From positions 106,203 to 170,202 of the forward strand of contig NZ_JADBGI010000012.1 in NCBI RefSeq assembly GCF_014892575.1: a stretch of 64,000 nucleotides of DNA, written 5' to 3'. A program made the position numbers and the translations under genes. This DNA comes from Nocardiopsis coralli. GTDB taxonomy: Bacteria; Actinomycetota; Actinomycetes; Streptosporangiales; Streptosporangiaceae. Below the pieces are notes generated by a model. The model had not been told where the DNA came from. It searched no databases and worked only from the letters and a program-made list of their open reading frames with translations. Of the stretch, positions 10,511-18,802 are shown one piece after another (the stretch's first letter is position 1; every line of letters starts with the position of its first letter).

Positions 10511-12343
10511 ATGTCTGTCACCCCCGACGACCTCTGCCCCCTACCCCGACTGCTCGACCGGTGGGCCTCCGAGCGGCCGCACGGCATCGCCTACGGGTTC
10601 ACCGACTTCACCGACGACACCCAGGGCTCGAACACCGCGCTGACCTGGGCCGAGACCGCGCGGCGTGTGGACCTGCTGGCCGCCCGTGTGGCCGCGGCGA
10701 CGGCCCCCGGCGACCGGGTCGCCGTCCTGGCCCCACAGGGGTTGGAGTACGTCGTGGCGGTGCTGGCCGTCCTGCGCACCGAGGCGATCGCCGTCCCGCT
10801 CTTCGCCCCCGGACTGCCCGGCCACGGGGACCGGCTGGCGGCCACCGTGCGCGACTGCGCCCCCGCCGCCGTGCTCACCACGGCCGACGCCGAACCGTCC
10901 GTCCGCGCGTTCCTCGATCCCCCCTCCGACGGCACGGACGGCGCGCCGGTCGGTACTTCCGTGCACACGGTGATCGCGGTCGACGCTCAGCTCCCGGAGA
11001 CACCCGCCGACGGGCCCTCGGTCCCCCGTCCACCCGGGGTCACACGTTCGCCCGGGGATCCCGCCTACCTCCAGTACACGTCGGGGTCCACCGGGTCCCC
11101 GTCCGGTGTGGTCATCACCCACGGCGCCCTGACCGCCAACGTCCGGCAGTTGTGGGCGGCGGCGGTCGGCCCGGAGGACCGGACCGTCACCACCGTGGGG
11201 TGGCTCCCGCTCTTCCACGACATGGGGCTGGTCCTCACCGTCGCCGTCCCACTGCTGACCGGAAGCCGCGCGGAGTTCATGGACCCGGCCGCCTTCGTGA
11301 TGAACCCGGCCCGCTGGCTGCGGCTGCTGTCCCGGCACACCGACGTCTACAGCGCGGCACCGGACTTCGCCTACGAGCACTGCCTGCGCCGGGTGCGCGA
11401 ACGGGCCCGGCAGGGGTTGGACCTCAGCGGGGTGCGCGCCCTGCTCAACGGGGCAGAGCCGATCCGTCCGCAGACCCTGGAACGCTTCGCCCGGGCCTTC
11501 GGTCCCCATGGCCTGGATCCGAACGCGATGACACCCGCCTACGGGCTGGCCGAGGCGACGGTCTACGTGAGCATGGACGCCGCCGACCGCGCGCCCGCCC
11601 TGCGCACCGTGGACCGCGCGGCCCTGGCCTCGGGGATCGCGATCGAACGCCCCGGAGGCGGGGAACACACGTCCACCCTGGTCTCGTGCGGCCGCCCCGT
11701 CGGTCAGGAGGTCGCGGTCGTCGACCCGGAACGGGCGACACGGCTGAGTGAAGGCACGGTCGGCGAGATCTGGGTGCGCGGCCCCAACGTCGCCACGGAG
11801 TACTGGGGATCACCCGCGCACGGGGCCGAACGCTTCGGGGCCCGTCTCGACGGCGGCCTCGGTTGGCTGCGCACCGGGGACCTCGGGGTCCTCCTCGGCG
11901 GGGAGATCCACGTGACCGGTCGGCTCAAGGACCTGATCATCGCCGACGGGCGCAACCACTATCCCCAGGACCTCGAGGCCACCGCCGCCGACGCCCACCC
12001 CGCGGTCCGCCGGGGCCGGGTGGCCGCCTTCGCCGTGTCGGGAACCCACGGGGAGCAGGCGGTCGTAGTGGCCGAGACCGACGACGCCCTGCCCGCCGCC
12101 GAACACGGAGAGGTCTCCCGGGCGGTCCGCCGCTCCGTCTCCGCCGAACACGCCCTGGGCCTGCACGACGTCGTGCTCGTCGGGCGGGGAGGGGTGCGGC
12201 GCACCAGCAGCGGCAAGCTCGCCCGGAGCGCATGCCGCGAGGCCTACCTGGCGGACCGCGCGTCCGGATCCGCACCCGGTGGGGGCGCCCCGCGCGAAGG
12301 TGCGGGCGCCGGGCCGGGGGCCGCAGCGACCACACGCCCCTGA
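10511..12343 (+). CDS. Fatty-acyl-AMP ligase (FAAL), FadD32-like
   Basis: Adenylate-forming enzyme (610 aa) expected to activate a fatty acid as acyl-AMP and hand it to a carrier protein rather than to CoA. The P-loop motif YTSGSTG is at 189-195, the AMP-binding YGLAEAT near 342, and the C-terminal catalytic lysine K569 sits in TSSGKL. LPLFHDMGL and the long QYTSGSTGSPSGV/GRLKDLIIADGRNHYPQDLE pattern are those of FAAL/FadD32 enzymes. The probable partner is the N-terminal carrier domain of the PKS encoded at 18803. A 60-bp gap separates it from the exporter gene on the same strand. The Pro/Ala-rich last 30 residues look disordered. Confidence 0.88.
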   Translation: MSVTPDDLCPLPRLLDRWASERPHGIAYGFTDFTDDTQGSNTALTWAETARRVDLLAARVAAATAPGDRVAVLAPQGLEYVVAVLAVLRTEAIAVPLFAPGLPGHGDRLAATVRDCAPAAVLTTADAEPSVRAFLDPPSDGTDGAPVGTSVHTVIAVDAQLPETPADGPSVPRPPGVTRSPGDPAYLQYTSGSTGSPSGVVITHGALTANVRQLWAAAVGPEDRTVTTVGWLPLFHDMGLVLTVAVPLLTGSRAEFMDPAAFVMNPARWLRLLSRHTDVYSAAPDFAYEHCLRRVRERARQGLDLSGVRALLNGAEPIRPQTLERFARAFGPHGLDPNAMTPAYGLAEATVYVSMDAADRAPALRTVDRAALASGIAIERPGGGEHTSTLVSCGRPVGQEVAVVDPERATRLSEGTVGEIWVRGPNVATEYWGSPAHGAERFGARLDGGLGWLRTGDLGVLLGGEIHVTGRLKDLIIADGRNHYPQDLEATAADAHPAVRRGRVAAFAVSGTHGEQAVVVAETDDALPAAEHGEVSRAVRRSVSAEHALGLHDVVLVGRGGVRRTSSGKLARSACREAYLADRASGSAPGGGAPREGAGAGPGAAATTRP

Positions 12344-12403
12344 CCCGGCCCCGGACGGCCGCCCCGGCACGGTCGTCCCCTCCTTCCACCCCGACGGAGC
12401 CCC

Positions 12404-14695
12404 ATGTTCGACGCGCTGGCACGCACGGTCTGCCGGCACCGTTGGGCCGTGCTGCTCACGGCGGTCCTGTTCACGGTGCTCTCCGCCGTGTGGGGGCGGG
12501 GTGTGTTCTCCGACCTCTCCGACGGGGGTTTCGAGGACCCCCGCTCGGAGTCCGCGTGGGCGTCGGACACCCTCGAGGCCGCCTTCTCCGAGGGCGACGA
12601 ACTGGTCGTCTCCCTGCGCGCCACCGTGATGACGGTCGACGACTTCGAGTACCGGCGTGCGGTCGGCCGCATGCTGGAGCGGTTGCCCGAGGGCGCGCTG
12701 ACCGGGGTCACCGACTACTGGAACACCGGTGACGAGGCACTGGTGGGCGAGGACCGCCGGGACACCTACCTGCTGGTGTCACTGCGCTCCGGGGAACTGG
12801 CCGACGAGGCGGGGCACGAACGTGTGCGCGCGGCCCTGACCAGCCCCGACTTCTCCGTCGAACTGGGCGGCGAAGCGGTCGTCGCCCAGGAGACGGCCGA
12901 GCAGACCGAGTCCGACCTCGCCCGAGCGGAACTGATTGCGCTGCCCGCGCTGGCCGTGCTGCTGCTCGCGGTGTTCGGGAGCGTGCCGGCCGCGCTGTCG
13001 GCCCTGGTGCTGGGCGTGTTCGCGGTGCTGGGCTCCCTCACGCTGCTGCGCACGTTGGCGATGGTCACCGAGGTGTCGGTCTTCTCGGTCAACGTGATCA
13101 CCATGCTGGGCCTGGGCCTGGCGGTGGACCACTCACTGCTCGTCGTGGCCCGTTTCCGTGAGGAACTCGCCCGGTCGCCGCGCGGGGGTACGGCCGAGGC
13201 CGTGCGCACGACCCTGAGCACCGCCGGCCGCACGGTGGCCTTCTCCGGGACCACGGTGGCGGCGGCGCTGTGCGGACTCCTGCTGTTCCCGCAGATGTTC
13301 CTGCGGTCGGTGGGCCTGGGCGGGATCTGCGCGGTGCTCTTCACCATGGCCGGGGCGCTGGTCGTGCTCCCGGCCCTGTTGGCGGTGTTGGGCAGGCGGA
13401 TCGAGGCGTTGAGCCTGCCGTGGCGGCCCCGGCTGATCGTGCCCCGGCACCGCAGGCCCCGTCCGGGTTTCTGGCGCCGGGTGGCCAGGGCGGTCAACCG
13501 GCGGCCCGTCCTGGCGGCGTTGCTGGTCACTGCCGTGCTGGCGGCGCTCACCCTGCCCTTCGCCGGGGTGCGGTTCGGTTCCGTGGACCACCGGGCCCTG
13601 CCGGAGGACGCCGAGAGCCGCGCCGTCGCGGAGGAGGTGCAGGAGAGCGCTCTCGGCCACTCCGTCAACGCCCTCGACGTCGTGGTCACCGTGGTCGGCA
13701 CCCCCGACCAGGAGGCGCTGGAGGACTACGCCGACCGGCTCGCGTCACTGCCGGACGCCACCGGGGCCGACCTCACCGGCTTCTCGCCCGAGCACGGGGT
13801 GGTGCGGCTCTCGGTGCTCCACGGCGCCGATCCGATGTCCGACACCGCCCGCGAGCTGGTCCACGCGGTCAGGGCCGAGCCCTCACCGCCCGGGGCCGCC
13901 GACGTGCTGGTGGGCGGGCCCACCGCCGAGCAGGTCGACGTCACCGACAGCCTGGCCGACCACCTCCCGCGCGCGCTCGCCCTCGTGCTCGCCACGACCC
14001 TCGTGCTGCTCTTCGCCGCCTTCGGGTCGGTGCTCCTGCCCGTCAAGGCGGTGCTGGTGGCGGCGCTGTCGCTGGGCGCGTCCTTCGGCGTCATGGTGTG
14101 GGTCTTCCAGGACGGCCACCTCGCCCACCTCCTCGGTTTCACGCCCACGGGGACGACGGATCCGACCGTGCTCGTCCTCGTGCTCGTGGTGGCGTTCGGC
14201 CTGGCCACCGACTACGAGGTGTTCCTGCTCAGCCGGGTGCGCGCCGAGTGGGAAGCGGGACGCAGCGGCCCCGAGGCCGTCGCGGAGGGCATGCACCGGA
14301 CCGGAGGGGTCATCACGGCCGCGGCCCTGCTCCTGTGCACCGTCCTGGTCGCCTTCTCCACGGCCGAGGTCGCCATCGTGAAGATGCTCGGCGTCGGCCT
14401 GCTCACCGCGATCGTGCTCGACGCGACGCTCGTCCGGATGCTGTTGGTCCCCGCGACCATGCGGTTGATGGGTTCGGCCAACTGGTGGCTGCCCCGTCCG
14501 CTGCGCGCTGTTCACGCGCGGATCGGCTTCGGCGAGGAGGAACCGTCGCACACCCCCGTCGTGTCCCCGCACCCCGCGGCGGACGCGCACACCCCCCGAA
14601 CAACGGAAGGCACGAACCCATGGCATCCCCTCGCCCCTACGTCCCCCGACACCGCGCCTCTTCGAGGGTCCCCCGTCCCCGGCCGACCGCGCTGA
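12404..14695 (+). CDS. MMPL-family RND lipid exporter (MmpL3-like)
   Basis: 763 aa with the RND/MMPL layout: TM1 at about 13-33, a first periplasmic domain, TM2-6, a central loop, TM7, a second periplasmic domain and TM8-12. The TM4 motif GLGLAVDHSLLVVARFREE and TM10 motif FGLATDYEVFLLSR match those of MmpL proteins. In MmpL3 both motifs carry an Asp-Tyr pair that relays protons; here TM10 keeps D603-Y604 but TM4 has D242-H243. GGAG precedes ATG 12404. The gene follows the FAAL and overlaps the antigen-85-like gene by 76 bp, so I infer it exports the PKS lipid to the outer face of the membrane. Confidence 0.88.
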   Translation: MFDALARTVCRHRWAVLLTAVLFTVLSAVWGRGVFSDLSDGGFEDPRSESAWASDTLEAAFSEGDELVVSLRATVMTVDDFEYRRAVGRMLERLPEGALTGVTDYWNTGDEALVGEDRRDTYLLVSLRSGELADEAGHERVRAALTSPDFSVELGGEAVVAQETAEQTESDLARAELIALPALAVLLLAVFGSVPAALSALVLGVFAVLGSLTLLRTLAMVTEVSVFSVNVITMLGLGLAVDHSLLVVARFREELARSPRGGTAEAVRTTLSTAGRTVAFSGTTVAAALCGLLLFPQMFLRSVGLGGICAVLFTMAGALVVLPALLAVLGRRIEALSLPWRPRLIVPRHRRPRPGFWRRVARAVNRRPVLAALLVTAVLAALTLPFAGVRFGSVDHRALPEDAESRAVAEEVQESALGHSVNALDVVVTVVGTPDQEALEDYADRLASLPDATGADLTGFSPEHGVVRLSVLHGADPMSDTARELVHAVRAEPSPPGAADVLVGGPTAEQVDVTDSLADHLPRALALVLATTLVLLFAAFGSVLLPVKAVLVAALSLGASFGVMVWVFQDGHLAHLLGFTPTGTTDPTVLVLVLVVAFGLATDYEVFLLSRVRAEWEAGRSGPEAVAEGMHRTGGVITAAALLLCTVLVAFSTAEVAIVKMLGVGLLTAIVLDATLVRMLLVPATMRLMGSANWWLPRPLRAVHARIGFGEEEPSHTPVVSPHPAADAHTPRTTEGTNPWHPLAPTSPDTAPLRGSPVPGRPR

Positions 14696-15660
14696 CCGCC
14701 CTCCTCCTCTCGCTCGTGCTCGGCCTCTCGGCGTCGGCGGCCGCACACGCCACCGCCGGGGACGAGGGCGCCCGGGTCGTCGAGGAGGAGCGGTTGGACG
14801 AGCGCACCGTCGACCTGCACGTGGCGTCCCCGGCCATGGACGACACGCTGCCCGTGCGGGTGATGTTCCCTCCCGGGTACTCGGCGGAGGCCGAACGCAC
14901 CTGGCCCGTCCTGTACCTGCTGCACGGCGGCCGCGACGACTACACCTCCTGGACCCGCGAGACGGATGTCGCCGGTATCAGCGCCGGCAGCGACGCCATC
15001 GTCGTCATGCCCGAGGGCGGACGGGCCGGGAACTACGCCGACTGGCACAACCACGGCCGCGGCGGCGGCCCGGCCTGGGAGACCTTCCACACCGAGGAGT
15101 TGTGGCACCTCCTGCAGACCGAGTACGGGGCGGGTGACCGGCGCGCGGTGGCAGGGCTGTCCTCGGGCGGTCTGGGGGCCCTCAACTACGCGGCGCGCAA
15201 CCCCGATGAGTTCTCGGCCGCGGCCTCCTTCAGCGGGCTGCTGTCGCCGCGTGCACCGGGCGTGCGCCAGCTGCTGCTGTCGATCATGCGCTCTGAGGGG
15301 CTCGACCCCTACGCCCTGTGGGGTTTCCCGGGCGCGGACGAGGAGCGGTGGATCGCCCACGACCCGCTCTCCAACGCCGAGGCGCTGCGCGGCACCGAGC
15401 TGTACCTGTCCAGCGGTCTGACCGGCCTGCCCGGCGAGCTCGACGAACCCGGCGGCGACTGGGACCCCCTGAACATCGGGGAGGCGCTGTCCGGCAAGGC
15501 CCTGCGTGCGATGGAGGAGGAGCTCGACCGCAACGGCGTGCCCGCGACCGTCAACCTCTACCGCGACGGCACCCACTCCTGGCCGTACTGGGAGCGCGAA
15601 CTGAGCAGCGCGTGGCCGATGTTGATGGGATCGATCGGGGCGCGGACTGTGCCGAAGTGA
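14620..15660 (+). CDS. Secreted antigen 85-like acyltransferase/esterase
   Basis: 346-aa alpha/beta-hydrolase of the esterase D/antigen 85 (mycolyltransferase) family. A signal peptide (basic head, TALTALLLSLVLGLSASAAAHA) ends near 46. LLHGGRDDYTSW matches the antigen 85 LLDG-R-QDDYNGW region, the nucleophile elbow is GLSSGG with S181, and DGTHSWPYW carries the catalytic H319 in the context seen in antigen 85. ATG 14620, with GGAAGG ahead, lies inside the 3' end of the exporter gene, implying coupled translation. In mycobacteria this family moves mycolate between trehalose esters and arabinogalactan; here the acyl group is presumably the neighbouring PKS product. A plain secreted esterase is the alternative. 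Confidence 0.85.
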   Translation: MASPRPYVPRHRASSRVPRPRPTALTALLLSLVLGLSASAAAHATAGDEGARVVEEERLDERTVDLHVASPAMDDTLPVRVMFPPGYSAEAERTWPVLYLLHGGRDDYTSWTRETDVAGISAGSDAIVVMPEGGRAGNYADWHNHGRGGGPAWETFHTEELWHLLQTEYGAGDRRAVAGLSSGGLGALNYAARNPDEFSAAASFSGLLSPRAPGVRQLLLSIMRSEGLDPYALWGFPGADEERWIAHDPLSNAEALRGTELYLSSGLTGLPGELDEPGGDWDPLNIGEALSGKALRAMEEELDRNGVPATVNLYRDGTHSWPYWERELSSAWPMLMGSIGARTVPK

Positions 15661-15722
15661 GCCCAACCGCTCGGAAGTCGAGCACCGGACACGATAGTGG
15701 CGTGAACCGCGCCCGCTGCATC

Positions 15723-15762
15723 CTCGGGGTGTCGCACCGTACTCGCGGTGTGATCCCCCGAG
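15723..15762. promoter_or_regulatory. 40-nt hairpin upstream of the lipase gene
   Basis: CTCGGGG at 15723-15729 pairs with CCCCGAG at 15756-15762, and an inner stem (CACCG/CGGTG plus four further, partly wobble, pairs) closes on a six-base loop. It begins 62 bases after the antigen-85-like stop and ends 19 bases before the lipase start, with no T-run. It could be the terminator of the upstream operon, an operator, or an mRNA element at the lipase ribosome-binding site. Confidence 0.45.
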
Positions 15763-15781
15763 GAAGCAGGAGTGACCCCCC

Positions 15782-17137
15782 GTGACCAGAACACCCCGCC
15801 GCCGACGGCCCCACCTGGCCTGGACGGCCGCCGCCACCTGCACCGCGGGCGTGCTCACCGCAGGCGCCTCCGTGGCTCTGCCCTCCGGCGAGAGCACGAC
15901 CGAGGCCGGGCTGACCGATGCGGGCCAGAGCACGGCCGGCGCGCCCGAGGAGTCGCCAGGGGCGGTGGAGGCCGACGTCCTGTGGGACGAGATCGAGCAG
16001 CCGGCGGAGGAGGACCTGTCCCCCGAGGACGAGGACTTCTTCCGCCCGCCGGACCCGCTGCCGGAGGGCGAACCCGGAGACATCATCCGGGCCGAACCCG
16101 CCGAGGCCTTCACCGACGCCCTGGGTGTCGGCCGTTTCCCCGCCGACGTCTGGCGGATCCTCTACCTGTCCACCGACGCGCTCGGCGAACCCATGGCGGT
16201 CAGCGGCACCGTGATGGTCCCCGAGGAGGAGTGGGAGGGTGACGGCGAGCGTCCCCTCGTCTCCTACGCGATCGGCACGCACGGCCTGGGGTCGCACTGC
16301 GCGCCCTCGGTCGGGTTGGAGGAAGGCCTGGAGTACGAGGCGTCCATGATGGAGGACGTCATCGACGACGGGCACGCCCTGGTCGTCACCGACTACGAGG
16401 GCCTGGGCACGCCGAACGAGCACACCTACATGGTCGGCCACTCACAGGGCGCGGCCGTGCTGGACTCCCTGCGCGCCGCGACCCGCCTGTCCGACGCCGG
16501 GATCCCGGAGACCTCCCCCATGGGCGTCACCGGCTTCTCCCAGGGCGGCGGGTCCGCGGTGTGGGCGGCCGAGATGCACCCCGAGTACGCGCCCGAGCTG
16601 GGGCTCGAGGGAGTCGCCGCGGGCGGTGTGCCCGCGGACCTCGACCAGGTCGCCGACCACCTCGACGGCAGTGCGTACTTCACCTTCCTGGCCTTCGCCG
16701 CTTACGGGTACAACGCGGCCTACCCCGAACTCCCCCTGGAGGAGCACCTCACCGAGGAGGGGCGGGAGATGCTCGACGAGGCCGGCGACCTGTGCATGAT
16801 CGAGGCGTTGCCCATCGGCATGTTCGACTCGATGGATGACCTGGTCACCACCGACCTGCTCAACACCCCCGAGTGGCAGGCGCGGCTGGCCGAGAACCGG
16901 CCCGGCGGGAGCTCCCCCGAGGTTCCGGTGTACATGTACCACTCCCCGGAGGACGACGTGATCCCGGTGGAGCAGGCCGAGGAGCTGCGGGACGCCTACT
17001 GCGCGGCCGGGGCCGAGGTCGAGTGGAACAGCACCGGCTCGGGACTGCACATCACCAGTCTGTTCCTCGACTTCCCGGAGGCCAACGACTGGCTGGGCGA
17101 GCGCTTCGCGGGTGAGCCGGTCGACAGCACCTGCTGA
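15782..17137 (+). CDS. Secreted lipase (LIP/secretory lipase family)
   Basis: 451 aa. A Tat/Sec-like head with RTPRRRRP and one hydrophobic stretch to about residue 35 predicts export. The mature protein has an acidic linker, then an alpha/beta-hydrolase with the nucleophile elbow GFSQGG (S253), a second GHSQG motif near 220, and the C-terminal acid and base in SPEDDVIP and GLHITS. This is the layout of the secretory lipase family (LIP, PF03583). GTG 15782 follows AGGAG at a longish spacing. It may release or remodel the envelope lipid made by the neighbouring cluster, or simply scavenge triglycerides. It converges on the MFS gene with an 18-bp gap. Confidence 0.8.
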   Translation: MTRTPRRRRPHLAWTAAATCTAGVLTAGASVALPSGESTTEAGLTDAGQSTAGAPEESPGAVEADVLWDEIEQPAEEDLSPEDEDFFRPPDPLPEGEPGDIIRAEPAEAFTDALGVGRFPADVWRILYLSTDALGEPMAVSGTVMVPEEEWEGDGERPLVSYAIGTHGLGSHCAPSVGLEEGLEYEASMMEDVIDDGHALVVTDYEGLGTPNEHTYMVGHSQGAAVLDSLRAATRLSDAGIPETSPMGVTGFSQGGGSAVWAAEMHPEYAPELGLEGVAAGGVPADLDQVADHLDGSAYFTFLAFAAYGYNAAYPELPLEEHLTEEGREMLDEAGDLCMIEALPIGMFDSMDDLVTTDLLNTPEWQARLAENRPGGSSPEVPVYMYHSPEDDVIPVEQAEELRDAYCAAGAEVEWNSTGSGLHITSLFLDFPEANDWLGERFAGEPVDSTC

Positions 17138-17155
17138 CCCCGGCCCGGGGACGGT

Positions 17156-18580
17156 TCAGCCCCGCCGCGGAGAGACGGAAGCGCCGCGGCGGGGCAGCGT
17201 CCACAGGCTCAGCAGACCGCCGAGCGCCACGAGCGCGGCGGCGCTGAGGAGCCCGGTCGAGTAGCCGTGCATGAAGGCCTCCGCCTCCGAACCCCCGCGG
17301 GCCAGCACGGCGTCGCTGCCGGACCCCACCAGCACACCCACGGCGGCGATGCCGAAGATCCCCGACACCTCGCGGGAGACGCTGAAGACCCCGCTCGCAA
17401 CGCCCTCGCGGCGCGTGGGAACGGCCCCGAGCACGGCGGACCCGAGGGGTGTGGTCAGGCCCGAGCCCACACCGATCACCACCATCACCGGAAGGAGGTG
17501 GGGATGCCCGTGGCCGGGTTCCAGCAGGGTCACCGCCGCCATCCCGCCGGCGACCAGGAAGAGCCCGGCCGCGACCACGGTGTTGGCCCCGAAACGGCGC
17601 GCCAGGGCCGGGGCGACCGGGGAGACGACCACGACCGCCACGGCCAGCGGCAGGAACGCCAGCCCGGCCGAGGTGGGGGTGAAGCCCAGCACGTCCTGGA
17701 GGAAGATCGAGGTGAAGAAGAAGACCCCGTTCACACCGAGCCCCCACAGCACCTGGGCGGCCACTCCCCCGCTGAACACCCGGTGGGCGAACAGCGACAA
17801 CGGAACCATGGGCGCCGCTGCCCTCCGTTCGACGAGGCCGAAGACCGCGGCGGCGATCCCGGCGACCGCCAGGGCCAGCTGGGTGCGGGGTGCGGTCCAG
17901 CCGATGTCGGGGACGTGGATCAGCGCGAGGGTGAGGGCGGCCAGCGCGACCGTGGACGAGGCCAGCCCCGGTAGGTCGAGGGGCTGCGACGCACCGCGGC
18001 CGTGTGGGAGCACCGCCCGGCCCACGAGCATCGCCGCCACCCCGACGGGCACGTTGACCAGGAAGATCCACCCCCAGTGCGCGTGCTGGCTGATCAGCCC
18101 GCCCAGCACCGGGCCCAGGGCCAGCGCCGCCGCCGACGTGGCCATCCACACCGCGACGCCGAGGGAGCGCCGCCGCTCGTCGCCGGCGGCCGAGACGATC
18201 GCCAGGGTCGTCGGCAACAGCAGGCCGGCGCCCACACCCTTGACGATCCGGGCGGCGATGAGGGCGGTGGCGCTGTCGGCCGTACCCGCCCACAGGGAGG
18301 CGAGGGTGAACACCCCGAACCCGGTGAGGAACACGGCGCGGTGCCCGTACACGTCGGCGAGCCGCCCGCCGGTGAGCAGGGTCGCCGAGAAGCTGAGGAT
18401 GTACCCGGCGGCCACCCACTCGAGCGTGGTCAGGGACAGTCCGAGGTCGGCGCGGATGCTCGGCAGCGCGACCGTGACGATCGTGTTGTCCAGCATCGTC
18501 AGGAACGCCGCGAGCGCCACTGCCACCAGGACGGGCACGGGCCGCGTGTCCACGGCCGCCTTCTTCTGTATCAGATCCAT
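17156..18580 (-). CDS. MFS drug:proton antiporter (DHA2, 14 TM)
   Basis: 474 aa from ATG 18580, which has AGGAGG ahead of it; a longer frame to 18610 has no ribosome-binding site. Motif D1 (TMLDNTIVTVALPSI), motif A (GGRLADVYGHR) and motif C-like AALALGPVLGG place it in the EmrB/QacA (DHA2) family with about 14 TM segments. It is transcribed divergently from the PKS gene across 222 bp that contain the shared TGTCA/GACAA box, so it may be co-regulated and export a cluster intermediate or give self-protection. Substrate not predictable. Confidence 0.88.
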   Translation of the reverse strand: MDLIQKKAAVDTRPVPVLVAVALAAFLTMLDNTIVTVALPSIRADLGLSLTTLEWVAAGYILSFSATLLTGGRLADVYGHRAVFLTGFGVFTLASLWAGTADSATALIAARIVKGVGAGLLLPTTLAIVSAAGDERRRSLGVAVWMATSAAALALGPVLGGLISQHAHWGWIFLVNVPVGVAAMLVGRAVLPHGRGASQPLDLPGLASSTVALAALTLALIHVPDIGWTAPRTQLALAVAGIAAAVFGLVERRAAAPMVPLSLFAHRVFSGGVAAQVLWGLGVNGVFFFTSIFLQDVLGFTPTSAGLAFLPLAVAVVVVSPVAPALARRFGANTVVAAGLFLVAGGMAAVTLLEPGHGHPHLLPVMVVIGVGSGLTTPLGSAVLGAVPTRREGVASGVFSVSREVSGIFGIAAVGVLVGSGSDAVLARGGSEAEAFMHGYSTGLLSAAALVALGGLLSLWTLPRRGASVSPRRG

Positions 18581-18629
18581 CGGGGACCTCCTCGCGCCCC
18601 AGTAAGGCACAGGCCGATCGGACCTGACT

Positions 18630-18645
18630 TGTCAGCGGACGACAA
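18630..18645. promoter_or_regulatory. TGTCA-N6-GACAA box between MFS and PKS genes
   Basis: TGTCAGCGGACGACAA, followed by an A-run, is the second copy of the box found at 10427 and 27936. Its right part, ACGACAAAAAA, is identical over 11 bases to that at 27936. It is 49 bp upstream of the MFS start and 157 bp upstream of the PKS start, placed to control both. Confidence 0.5.
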
Positions 18646-18802
18646 AAAACCGGCGGCGAATTGACCTTTCCGTTGATGTAACGGACCCGGGGGGCCACTA
18701 GGTTCGCTGGCATTCCCTTTTCCCCTGCTCTTCATTTTTCCGGATCGCTTTCCCCGACGGTGTCGCATTCGCCGGCACCGACCCCGCAGGAGTGGATTCG
18801 CC

